Source: JAOPZW01 sp963835295 (lineage in GTDB: Bacteria; Actinomycetota; Thermoleophilia; Solirubrobacterales; Solirubrobacteraceae). From it: a stretch of 64,000 bases of DNA. Location of the stretch: assembly GCA_963835295.1 (NCBI GenBank), contig CAWIEX010000014.1, positions 558,001 to 622,000 of the forward strand, written 5' to 3'. Both the position numbers and the translations under genes were made by a program. The notes under the pieces are model-generated. The model saw only the letters and a list, made by a program, of their open reading frames with translations, did no database searches and had not been told where the DNA came from. Below, one piece after another: positions 7,992-16,188 of the stretch (position 1 is its first letter; each line of letters opens with the position of its first letter).

Positions 7992-9230
7992 TCAGACCGC
8001 CGCCGACTCGCGGGCCTGGCCGCGCAGCGCCAGGTAGGCGTGCGTGCGCTCGGGCGTGGCGAGGATGTCGACCTGGCGCTCGGGGTCGTTGAAGTTCGTG
8101 GTGAACTCGTCGCACAGCGCCTTGTCCTGTGACAGCGCGCCGAGGAACTCCTGTACGTGGGGCGGTGGGTTGAGCATGAGGTTGGTCCAGTCCGAGACGC
8201 CGTGGACGAAGCCCTCGCGGCGGCGGGCGACGCGCTGGCAGAAGCGCTCATCGTAGACGTGGTCGGCGACGATGGCCTCGCCGATCGTCCACGCCGAGTA
8301 CGAGGCCGAGTTCGCGCCCTGGCCCATCATCGGGTCGACCACGGTGTGCGCGTCGCCCATGGCCAGCGCGTAGCGCCCGCTGCTCAGGCGCGCGTAGTCC
8401 TCGCGCACGATCGGCGTCAGCGCGCCCTGAAGCAGGTCGCGCCCCGACCACAGCCCGAACGACGCGGGATCCACGCGCTCGGCGGCCATCGGGTAGTAGG
8501 TGCGCAGCGTCTCGAGGACGAGTCGGTCATAGGCGGCGGGGTCGTCGTCGTAGGGCATGTGCGCCAGCGGCTCGAGCGCGCCGCCGGGCAGGTTCTCGAA
8601 CAGCAGCGCCGTGGCGAAGCCGTTGTGCGAGTAGATCGGTATCTCGAGCAGCTCGCCGTGGCCCGGGGCGAAGTGCACGCCGACGCCCTTGGGCTCGGAG
8701 TAGGCGATCCCGCTGTAGATCCCGGCCGACAGGCGCCGCTGCGGGCGGTCGTAGGGCGACTTGTCCTCGCGGCGCGCGAACAGCTCGTCGACGCTGCGCC
8801 GGCCGACCGCGACGACCATCAGGTCGTGGCGCTGGGACAGGCGCTCGATGTCCTCGAGCCCGACGGTGGGCACGATGACCAGCTCTCCCCCTCGCTCCTC
8901 GAAGTCCTCCATCAGGCGCGGCAGGTAGACGCGGTAGTCGATGGCCGACGACGGGTGCTCGAAGTCGCCGCGGAAGCGCACCTCGCCCGCGATGCAGTGG
9001 TGGTGGCACACGTAGCCGTGCTCGGCCACGTCCCAGTGGTCGACGCCCAGCGCGCGCTCGCGCTCGAGCGTGTGGTGGTGGTGGGCGACGGTGTTCAGCA
9101 GCCGGCCGGCCCGGATCGCATCGGGCTCCTTGTCGGCGTAGATCGTCACGGGGACGTCGTGGGCCAGCAGGAACAGGCCGAGGTGCAGGCCCGAGACTCC
9201 CGAGCCGATGATGCCGATGCTCGATTCCAT
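7992..9230 (-). CDS. StyA-like FAD-dependent monooxygenase
   Basis: 412 residues. An N-terminal FAD Rossmann motif GIIGSGVSGLHLGLFLL is followed by TVAHHHHTLERERALG and by the C-terminal FAD motif ALAMGDAHTVVDPMMGQGANSASYSAW. This overall layout and the histidine-rich segment match the oxygenase component of styrene/indole monooxygenases (StyA/IndA group E). Family members epoxidise vinyl side chains or indole using FADH2 delivered by a separate reductase. No StyB reductase gene lies next to it; the only flavin reductase in the window is at 22.7 kb. It is the first gene of an operon with an EthD protein. Confidence 0.85.
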   Translation of the reverse strand: MESSIGIIGSGVSGLHLGLFLLAHDVPVTIYADKEPDAIRAGRLLNTVAHHHHTLERERALGVDHWDVAEHGYVCHHHCIAGEVRFRGDFEHPSSAIDYRVYLPRLMEDFEERGGELVIVPTVGLEDIERLSQRHDLMVVAVGRRSVDELFARREDKSPYDRPQRRLSAGIYSGIAYSEPKGVGVHFAPGHGELLEIPIYSHNGFATALLFENLPGGALEPLAHMPYDDDPAAYDRLVLETLRTYYPMAAERVDPASFGLWSGRDLLQGALTPIVREDYARLSSGRYALAMGDAHTVVDPMMGQGANSASYSAWTIGEAIVADHVYDERFCQRVARRREGFVHGVSDWTNLMLNPPPHVQEFLGALSQDKALCDEFTTNFNDPERQVDILATPERTHAYLALRGQARESAAV

Positions 9231-9454
9231 GTGCCGACGCTATCCGCGCCGGGCCCCGCGATCAATGTGCGCCGCGCGCCGCGGCCGAGGCGGCTGGGAG
9301 ATCTAGTAGTTCCGGGTCACCGCCCGCTCGGCCCCCAGGCCGGTCTCGGACCGGACGTACAGCTCGTGGAAGCTGCTGCAGGCTCAGACGCTCGTCGCGT
9401 CCGACCCGACGTCGGAGGCCGTAAACCAGGCCGCGTGCGACGGCGGTGAGGTGT
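9231..9454. other. Intergenic region upstream of the StyA-like gene
   Basis: 224 bases between the StyA-like start and the end of the phosphatase gene, both on the minus strand. It must hold the promoter of the StyA-EthD operon. I see no clear gene, strong hairpin or recognisable promoter boxes in it. Confidence 0.4.
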
Positions 9455-12421
9455 CTATCTGGGCTGGGTGGCGTCGAGCGCCACGACGAGCACCGCGAGG
9501 TCGTCGCGCGGCGCGCCGGCCGAGCCGACCTCGGCGAGGTGGACGACCTCGCGCGCCACCGCGGCCGCGCCGTCGGGGGCGCTGGCGCGCAGCGCGGCAC
9601 CGAGATCCTCGGGGGTCAGCGGATGCTCGCGGCTCGCCTCGGTCACGCCGTCGGTGTAGAGCACCAGGGTGTCCCCCGGGCCCAGCTCGATCTCCTGGTC
9701 GAAGCTGCGCGCGTCGTGCTCGACGCCCAGCAGGGTGCCCGGGCACGGGACAGCCTCGGCGTCGCCGCTCGCGCGCAGGAGCACCGGCGGCGGGTGGCCG
9801 CCGGAGGCCACGACGAGCCGCGCGCCCCCGTCCGCGTAGGGCTCCAGGCGCGCGAGAACGGCGGTGACGAAGCGCCGGTCGGGGTTGCGCTGGCGCAGCA
9901 TCTCGTCGTTGAGCGCCGCCAGCGTCGCCGCCGGCGAGGGTGAGCGGCCGGCCACGGCGCGCACGGTGTAGCGGGCCAGCGCGGTGACCGCCGCGGCCTC
10001 GGCGCCCTTGCCCAGGACGTCGCCGATGACAAGGATCCACGACCCGTCGTCAAGGGCGAAGACATCGTAGAAGTCGCCGCCGACGTCCATCCCCTCGCCG
10101 GAGGCCACGTACTGCGCGGCCAGGGTGGCGCCCGGGATGTCGGGCAGCGCCGCGGGCAGCAGGCTGGCCTGCAGCGTCTGGGCCACGTGCGCGCGCTCGC
10201 GGTACTGCAGGGCGCCGTCGACGGCGAGCGCGATGCGCTGCGCGAGCGCCTCGATGAGGCTCCACTCGTCGCGCGCGGGCCGGCGCCCGACGTCGCGCCA
10301 GCCGAGTGAGAGGACGCCGACGTCGCGCCCGTGGGCGACGAGCGGGACGAGCGTCGCGCTGCGGCCCAGCACGGACCCCTCGCCGGCGTCGTCCAGGAGG
10401 ATCGGCTGATCGGCCCGCATCGCGCGCGCGACCTCCGGGTCGCCCTCCATGGCCAGCATGCGCCGGCGACCGTCGGGGGCGCGCGCGTCGGCCCCCGCGC
10501 GGCGCAGGCGCCCGGAGAGATCGAGCACGTCCAGCGCGCACGAGTCGGCGATGCGCGCCACGAGCAGCTCGGCCACCTCCTGCAGGGCGTCGTCGCTCAG
10601 CTGCGAGCGCTCGAGCAGCGCGCTCGTGTCGGCCAGCAACCGCACGCGCGCATGGGCGGCCTCGCTCGCGCGGCGCGCGGCCTTCTCGACCTCGAGCATC
10701 CGCTGCAGCTCGCGCTCCTGGGCCACGCGGTCGGTGATGTCGCGCGCGATGACCGCCATGCGCGACTCGGTCGGCCCGCCCAGCCGCCGGCCGGCGGTCT
10801 CGATCGGCACGCGCGTGCCGTCGGGGCGCTGGATCTCGGTGCGAAACGGCTCGGCCGGCTCGCGCCCCTCGCGCACGCCCGCGAGGCGCCCGGCCACCGG
10901 GCGATGGACCTCGAGCGGCAGCGTGGCGAGGATGGAGGGCAGCGCGTAGAGCTGGCGGGCGCTGCGCCCGGTGAGGGCCTCGGTCGCGGCGTTGGCGTAG
11001 ACGATGCGATCCCCGTCGAGCAGCACGAAGGCCAGCCCGAGCTCGCTCTGGGCGCGCATGAGCGCCTCGTAGAGGTCGCGCTGCTCGCGCAGGGCCTGCG
11101 CCGCCTCGGCGCGATCGGTCACGTCGGCGACGGTGATCCCGATGCCCAGCCGCTCGCCGCGCGCGAGCGCCACCGGGTAGTAGCTCGAGACGTAGTGGCG
11201 GTCGCGGGCGGGCTCGCGCCGCGTCGCCCCCACGATCTGCAGGTCGACGATCGCCTCGCCCGTCGTGAGGACCTCCTCCAGCGCGGCCTCGATGTCGGTG
11301 GCCATCGCGGGCAGCACCTCGCGCACCGTGCGCCCGATGTGGTCGATGGCCGGGACGCCGTTGATCTCCGCCAGGGCATCGTTGACGCGGACGTAGCGGA
11401 AGTCCGTGTCGAGGAAGCCCTGGCCGATCGGCGCGGCGTCGACCAGCGCGTCGAGCAGCGCCTGGGCCTCGATCGAGTCGCGCTCCCGGGCGCGCCCCTC
11501 GCCGTACAGGCGCGCGTTGTCGAGGGCGAGCGCTGCGCGCCCTGCCACCTCCCCCACGAAGGCGACGTCGTCCTCGTCGTAGCTCGGGTGCCGGCCGGTG
11601 CGCGCGAGGGTGATCGCGCCGAGCACGTGCCCGCGGGCGCGCAGCGGGACCATGAGCACCGATGTCAGGCCGAGCGAGCGGATCAGCTCGAGGTGCTCGT
11701 CGTCGCGCGCGCCCGCGGCCATCTGCTCCTCGGTGATCCGGGCCAGCAGCAGCGGCTCACCGGTTCGGACCACCTGCGCGGTGCCGCCGCCGGCGCGCGA
11801 GCGGGGCGGGTAGCGCTCACGCATCCGCTGGGCGAGCTCGACCTGGGCAGGGTCGACGTGCGCGACGGCGACGTTGCGCAGCTCGCCGTCGGCATGCGCG
11901 AGATCGATCGAGCACCAATCGCCGAGGTCGCGCACGCACAGGTCCGCGACGGCGGCCAGCGTGCGCTCCATCTCCAGCGATGCGTCGAGCGCCGCGCTCA
12001 CGTCGGCCAGGAAGCGCATCCGGCCCAGGGCGGCGCGCTCGTCGTCGATCTGGCGCGCGATGCCCACGATCGTCGGCGCGCCCTGCGCCGTGAGCACCCG
12101 GCGCCAGCGCGCCTCGAGCCAGTGCGCGCTGGCGTCGGGCCAGACGACGCGCAGGTCGCGCGTGCTCGACGTGCCGTCGTGCGCCGTCGCCAGCACCGCC
12201 GCGCGCAGCGCGCCGGCGTCGTCGGAGTGCACACAGGCGAGGAACGCCTCGAAGCTCCCGGGCGGCTCGGCGGCGCCGGTGAGCGCGGCCACGGGCCCGG
12301 ACCAGCGCACGTCCCCGCTGCCCACGTCGAGGTGGAAGACGACGGCGCAGGCAGCCTCGAGCGCAAGCGCCAGCTCGTCGCCGCTCAGGTCGTGCGCTGC
12401 ACCGCTGGTCTCGGTCGGCAT
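9455..12421 (-). CDS. PAS/GAF sensor serine phosphatase (PP2C/SpoIIE type)
   Basis: 988 residues. Domain order by eye: PAS (~20-125), GAF (~140-305), PAS (~318-440, IGQGFLDTDFRYVRVNDALAEI), PAS (~445-570, FVLLDGDRIVYANAATEALTGR), GAF (~590-745) and a PP2C/SpoIIE phosphatase (~755-985) with GGDFYDVFALDDG and VIGDVLGKGAEAAAVTALARY carrying the metal-binding aspartates. No membrane segment. Proteins of this kind dephosphorylate an anti-sigma antagonist (RsbV-like) in partner-switching stress pathways. No RsbV or RsbW gene is nearby, so the partner is unknown; the many PAS and GAF domains suggest a flavin, haem or small-molecule cue. Confidence 0.9.
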   Translation of the reverse strand: MPTETSGAAHDLSGDELALALEAACAVVFHLDVGSGDVRWSGPVAALTGAAEPPGSFEAFLACVHSDDAGALRAAVLATAHDGTSSTRDLRVVWPDASAHWLEARWRRVLTAQGAPTIVGIARQIDDERAALGRMRFLADVSAALDASLEMERTLAAVADLCVRDLGDWCSIDLAHADGELRNVAVAHVDPAQVELAQRMRERYPPRSRAGGGTAQVVRTGEPLLLARITEEQMAAGARDDEHLELIRSLGLTSVLMVPLRARGHVLGAITLARTGRHPSYDEDDVAFVGEVAGRAALALDNARLYGEGRARERDSIEAQALLDALVDAAPIGQGFLDTDFRYVRVNDALAEINGVPAIDHIGRTVREVLPAMATDIEAALEEVLTTGEAIVDLQIVGATRREPARDRHYVSSYYPVALARGERLGIGITVADVTDRAEAAQALREQRDLYEALMRAQSELGLAFVLLDGDRIVYANAATEALTGRSARQLYALPSILATLPLEVHRPVAGRLAGVREGREPAEPFRTEIQRPDGTRVPIETAGRRLGGPTESRMAVIARDITDRVAQERELQRMLEVEKAARRASEAAHARVRLLADTSALLERSQLSDDALQEVAELLVARIADSCALDVLDLSGRLRRAGADARAPDGRRRMLAMEGDPEVARAMRADQPILLDDAGEGSVLGRSATLVPLVAHGRDVGVLSLGWRDVGRRPARDEWSLIEALAQRIALAVDGALQYRERAHVAQTLQASLLPAALPDIPGATLAAQYVASGEGMDVGGDFYDVFALDDGSWILVIGDVLGKGAEAAAVTALARYTVRAVAGRSPSPAATLAALNDEMLRQRNPDRRFVTAVLARLEPYADGGARLVVASGGHPPPVLLRASGDAEAVPCPGTLLGVEHDARSFDQEIELGPGDTLVLYTDGVTEASREHPLTPEDLGAALRASAPDGAAAVAREVVHLAEVGSAGAPRDDLAVLVVALDATQPR

Positions 12422-12491
12422 CTCTTCGCTACCTGCATGGCGAGGCTACCGGCGCCGGGCCCCGGGAAGGCGAGAAGTTCCGGCCCTATGG

Positions 12492-13268
12492 CTAGGAGCG
12501 CGCCGCGACGAACAGCGATTGCGCGGCCAGGCCGAGCGGGCCGTGCTCGTCGCTGAGGATCGACTGCGCGAGGCCCGCGCCGTGGGACTCCAGGCGCGTG
12601 CGCGCGTCGAGCAGCACCCACTCGCCCGCGGGCTCGCGGTGCAGGTGGACGGTGAGGTCGGTGTTGACGAAGAGGTAGCGGTCGAAGTCGACGATCCGCG
12701 AGACGCCGTTGCCGAAGTCGGCCGCCGCCACCGCACGGGCCAGCGGGCTGGCGTCCTGCTCGTCGATGAGCGGGCGCGCGAGGCGAAACCACGCGTGCGC
12801 GGCGCCCAGCCCGAAGCTGGTGGCGTCGACGAAGCGGATCTCCATGGCCGTGAGGTGAAAGCCCTCCTGCGGCCCTCCGCCGGTGGGGAACGGGTCCAGG
12901 CGCCCCGACTGCGGCGGCGTGGGAGGCGGATCCTGCTCGGGGCGCTCGGGGAGCTCGACGTGGCCGCGGCGCAGGCGCACCGCTCGCGCGCGCACGACGA
13001 CGTGCCCGCCGGCGGCGAGCTCGGCCTCGGCCACCTGGAAGCTACGGCCCGGCTTCGTCGTGCGGGCGCTGACCGTGAGCGGGGCGAGCGGGACCGGGCC
13101 GAGGAAGTCGAGGGTCAGCCGCGCGACGAGGTAGCCCTCCTCTTGCACGGCCTCGGCGAGCAGCGCTCCGGGCGCGCCGCCGTGCAGCTCGCCCGGGTCC
13201 CACGGCCCGCGCGCGTGCCCCGTCGGGACGAACGTGTCGCCCTCGCGGTGGAAGACCGGCTCGCTCAG
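12492..13268 (-). CDS. Acyl-CoA thioesterase family protein (TesB-like double hotdog), probable CTG start
   Basis: About 258 residues. Hotdog repeats are seen at ~20-115 (PWDPGELHGGAPGALLAEAV, then LTLDFLGPVPLAPLTVSART) and ~150-255 (WFRLARPLIDEQDASPLARAVAAADFGNG, then FVNTDLTVHLHREPAGEWVLLDARTR). This is the TesB/acyl-CoA thioesterase-like arrangement common in actinobacteria. No ATG, GTG or TTG lies at the right place: homology begins with SEPVFHREGDTF, directly after a CTG at 13268 that forms a CTGA overlap with the stop of the DUF3052 gene, just like the ATGA/GTGA overlaps elsewhere here. I take CTG as the start. The longer frame to 13427 would lie antiphase inside DUF3052. Confidence 0.75.
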   Translation of the reverse strand: MSEPVFHREGDTFVPTGHARGPWDPGELHGGAPGALLAEAVQEEGYLVARLTLDFLGPVPLAPLTVSARTTKPGRSFQVAEAELAAGGHVVVRARAVRLRRGHVELPERPEQDPPPTPPQSGRLDPFPTGGGPQEGFHLTAMEIRFVDATSFGLGAAHAWFRLARPLIDEQDASPLARAVAAADFGNGVSRIVDFDRYLFVNTDLTVHLHREPAGEWVLLDARTRLESHGAGLAQSILSDEHGPLGLAAQSLFVAARS

Positions 13269-13672
13269 CGCAGCTCCCGCCGCACGACGAGCTTCAGCCC
13301 CGACCACGTCTCGTCCACCGCCGCCACCTTGGTGTCGACCAGGCCCGTCGGGAGCAGGACCTCGCGCACGACGTCCTCGGTGATGTCGGTGTCGACCTTC
13401 GACGCCCGCTTGGGCCAGCACACCCACACCATCCCGTCGGGCGCGACGGCCTCGCGCAGCCGCGGCGCGCGCCGCTGGAGCTCACGCCGGCGCGTGACGA
13501 AGCACAGGACGAGGTCCGCGTGCCCGCGCAGCGAGCGCTTGACCGTCACGCCCTCGAGCTCGCCCAGCAGGTCGTCGAGGTGGTCGGGAGCATCGAGGAA
13601 GGCGGCCGTCATACCGGGCTTGAAGCCGAGCTTCCTCGGCAGAGGCGTTGCGCTGTACCCGGCCGCGGCCAC
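13265..13672 (-). CDS. DUF3052 family protein
   Basis: 135 residues from GTG 13672. The sequence follows the DUF3052 pattern: an opening AGYSATPLPRKLGFKPG, a middle DLVLCFVTRRREL, then APDGMVWVCWPKRASKVDTDITEDVVRE and a final DETWSGLKLVVRREL. The family is widespread in actinobacteria and has no established function. It is coupled to the downstream thioesterase by a 4-base overlap and follows an SDR gene by 19 bases, so the three probably form one transcript. Confidence 0.85.
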   Translation of the reverse strand: MAAAGYSATPLPRKLGFKPGMTAAFLDAPDHLDDLLGELEGVTVKRSLRGHADLVLCFVTRRRELQRRAPRLREAVAPDGMVWVCWPKRASKVDTDITEDVVREVLLPTGLVDTKVAAVDETWSGLKLVVRRELR

Positions 13673-13691
13673 GGCCCGGCAGCCTACGCGC

Positions 13692-14450
13692 TCAGCCCTT
13701 CAGGCCGCCGTCGACGCTCAGGGTCGTGGCCGTGACGAAGGAGCTGTCCTCGCTGGCCAGGAAGAGCACCGAGCGCGCGATCTCCTCGGGCGAGGCGTGG
13801 CGCGCGAGCGGGATGCGCTCCTCGAAGAGCTCGGCCGCGCGGTCCTCGGGAGCGCCGGTGGCGATGACCTCGATGCGATGCTGAAAGCGGTTGTCGACCG
13901 GGCCCGGGTGCAGGCTGTTGACGCGGATGCCGCGGTCGGCCACCTCGCGCGCGGCGGTCCGCATGAGCCCGACGATCGCGTGCTTGGAGGTCGCGTAGCC
14001 GGCGATCCCCGCGTCGGACAGCAGGCCGACGACGCTCGAGTTGAAGATCAGGCTCCCGCCGCCGCGCATGACGGCGAGCGCGTGCTTGGCCACGAGGAAC
14101 GAGCCCTTGACGTTGACCGCCATCACGCGGTCGAAGACGTCCTCGGGGTAGTCGACGATCGGCGTCGCCTCGCCGAAGACGCCGGCGTTGGCGAAGGCGA
14201 CGTCGAGGCCGCCGTAGCGCTCGGTGGCGATGCGCACCGCCGCGGCGACCTGCTCGGAGTCGGTCACGTCGGTCACGACGTAGGCGGCGCGCTCGGAGCC
14301 GATCTCGTCGGTGACGAGCGCGAGGCCCTCCTCGTCGACGTCGGCCAGGACGACCTTGGCCCCCTCGTCGGCGAAGAGTCGCGCCGTGGCGGCCCCGATG
14401 CTCCCGCCGCCCCCGGTGATCAGCGCGACCTTGCCCTCGAGTCGACCCAT
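13692..14450 (-). CDS. SDR family oxidoreductase (classical type)
   Basis: 252 residues. Rossmann cofactor loop ALITGGGGSIGAATARLFA, acidic residue in VVLADVDEEG suggesting NAD preference, a FANAGVFGEATP strand (NAG motif), the catalytic Ser in SLIFNSSVVGLL and YATSKH (YxxxK), then the LHPGPVDNRFQ and C-terminal SVDGGLKG endings typical of the FabG-like group. The glycine loop is GGGGSIG rather than the usual GGxxGIG, a mild change. It oxidises or reduces a hydroxyl/keto substrate that cannot be named. It is divergent from the ThDP enzyme at 14490 with 39 bp between them. Confidence 0.9.
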   Translation of the reverse strand: MGRLEGKVALITGGGGSIGAATARLFADEGAKVVLADVDEEGLALVTDEIGSERAAYVVTDVTDSEQVAAAVRIATERYGGLDVAFANAGVFGEATPIVDYPEDVFDRVMAVNVKGSFLVAKHALAVMRGGGSLIFNSSVVGLLSDAGIAGYATSKHAIVGLMRTAAREVADRGIRVNSLHPGPVDNRFQHRIEVIATGAPEDRAAELFEERIPLARHASPEEIARSVLFLASEDSSFVTATTLSVDGGLKG

Positions 14451-14489
14451 GGCGGCGGCAGGCTACCGCACCGGGTTAGAGTGCGGGCG

Positions 14490-16139
14490 ATGGCAGGCGA
14501 GACGGTGGGGACCGCGCGCGACGCGGGAGTGGCAGGCAACGGGGGCACGCCCGCGCCGACGGTGCGCGAGGCGACCTTCGACGTCCTGCGCAGGCTGGGC
14601 CTGACCCGGATCTTCTCCAATCCCGGCTCGACCGAGATCTCCTTCCTCGCCGGCCTGCCCGACGACCTCGAGTTCGTCCTGGGGCTGCACGAGGGCTCCG
14701 TGGTCGGGATGGCCACCGGCTACGCGCTCGGGCGCGGCGCGCCGGCCTTCGCCCTGCTGCACACGACCGCGGGCCTGGGCAACGCCGTCTCCGCCCTGGC
14801 CACCGCGCGCGTCAATCGCGCCCCGCTGGTGGTCATGGTCGGCCAGCAGGACCGTCGCCAGCTCGCCCAGGAGCCCTTCCTCGCCGGCCGGCTGCAGGGC
14901 CTGGCGGGCGAGTACCCGGTGTCGGTCGACCAGCCGGTGCGCGCCCAGGACGTCCCGGGCGCGCTCGTGCGCGCCTACCACGCCGCCGCCACCGCGCGCG
15001 GCCCAGCGCTCGTCATCGTGCCGATGGACGACTGGCACGCGCCCGCGCCGGAGGCCCATGAGGTCGTCGGGCCCGAGCGCCTGCTGCACGCGGGCGCCGC
15101 GGCCCCCGAGGCGATCGACGAGCTCGCCGCGTGGCTCGACGACGCGCGCCGCCCCGCGCTCGTGGTCGGCGCCGGCGCCGACACCCACGAGGGCTGGGAC
15201 GCGCTCGTCGCCCTCGCCGAGCACCTCGCGTGCCCGGTGTTCACCGAGGCCTTCGGCGCGCGCGCCGGCTTCCCACAGGACCACCCGCTCTTCGCGGGCC
15301 ACCTGTCGCCCAGCCGCGGGCGGCTGCGCGCGATGCTCGCGGCGCACGACGCGATCCTCGCAGTCGGGGCGCCGATCTTCCGCCAGTACGCCTACGAGCC
15401 CGGCCCGCTGGTCAACCCCGGCACCGGCCTGGCGCTCGTCACCGACGACGCCGCCGAGGCGCAGCGCAGCCCGTCGCAGCTGACGATCGTCGCCGAGCCG
15501 AGCGCGGTCTGCCGCGGCCTGATCCAGCGCACCGAGCCGCGCGAGGGCCCGCCGCCCGGGCCGTTCCCCAAGCCGGCCCCGCTCGCGGCACCGGCGCCGG
15601 GCGAGCCGCTGCGCGCCGGCCACGTCTTCGACGTCCTCGCCCAGCGCCTGCCGGCCGACGCCATCCTCGTCGAGGAGTCGCCCTCCAGCCGGCCCGAACT
15701 GCACGCTCGCGTCCCGGCCCGGGCGCCGATGGGCTTCCTCAGCGCGGCCATGGGCGGGCTCGGCTTCGCCCTGCCCGGCACGATCGGCGTGCGGATGGCG
15801 CTGCCCGACCGCCCGGTGGTGGCGGTGCTCGGCGACGGCTCGTCGCTGTACGCGATCCAGGCGCTGTGGAGCGCCGCGCGCTACCGCGTCGGAGCGCTGT
15901 TCCTGGTCATGGCCAACGGGGGCTACGCGATCATGGACAAGCTCGCAGCGGACACGGGCAAGCCCGCCCCATGGCCGGGCTTCGACACGATCGACATCGC
16001 CGCGATGGCCCGCGCCCAGGGGTGCGAGGCGATCCGCATCGAGGACCACGCCGGCCTGCTCGCGCGCCTCGACGAGGTGCTGCCGGACCTGGCGCGCCGG
16101 AACGCCCCGCTCCTGCTCGAGATCGCCGTCGCCCCCTGA
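14490..16139 (+). CDS. Thiamine-diphosphate-dependent decarboxylase (benzoylformate decarboxylase-like)
   Basis: 549 residues from ATG 14490. The N-terminal PYR domain has RIFSNPGSTEISFLAGLPDDLEFVLGLHEGSVVGMATGYA with the ThDP-activating Glu, followed by the central domain (~220-350) and the C-terminal PP domain with the ThDP motif GDGSSLYAIQALWSAARY...NGGY. The NPGSTE start and the spacing are those of benzoylformate decarboxylases (MdlC), which convert 2-oxo acids to aldehydes. Related enzymes in the same group include acetolactate-synthase-like and oxalyl-CoA-type proteins, so the substrate is not certain. No other mandelate-pathway genes are adjacent. Confidence 0.85.
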   Translation: MAGETVGTARDAGVAGNGGTPAPTVREATFDVLRRLGLTRIFSNPGSTEISFLAGLPDDLEFVLGLHEGSVVGMATGYALGRGAPAFALLHTTAGLGNAVSALATARVNRAPLVVMVGQQDRRQLAQEPFLAGRLQGLAGEYPVSVDQPVRAQDVPGALVRAYHAAATARGPALVIVPMDDWHAPAPEAHEVVGPERLLHAGAAAPEAIDELAAWLDDARRPALVVGAGADTHEGWDALVALAEHLACPVFTEAFGARAGFPQDHPLFAGHLSPSRGRLRAMLAAHDAILAVGAPIFRQYAYEPGPLVNPGTGLALVTDDAAEAQRSPSQLTIVAEPSAVCRGLIQRTEPREGPPPGPFPKPAPLAAPAPGEPLRAGHVFDVLAQRLPADAILVEESPSSRPELHARVPARAPMGFLSAAMGGLGFALPGTIGVRMALPDRPVVAVLGDGSSLYAIQALWSAARYRVGALFLVMANGGYAIMDKLAADTGKPAPWPGFDTIDIAAMARAQGCEAIRIEDHAGLLARLDEVLPDLARRNAPLLLEIAVAP

Positions 16140-16188
16140 GGCTCAAGCCGGCCCGGACGGGGCCGACCACGCGGGTGAGAAGAGCGCC

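Noticed and set aside
10331..12556. 741-residue plus-strand frame opposite the PP2C phosphatase
   Set aside because: Complement of a well-supported PAS/GAF gene; His/Arg/Gly-rich and without motifs.
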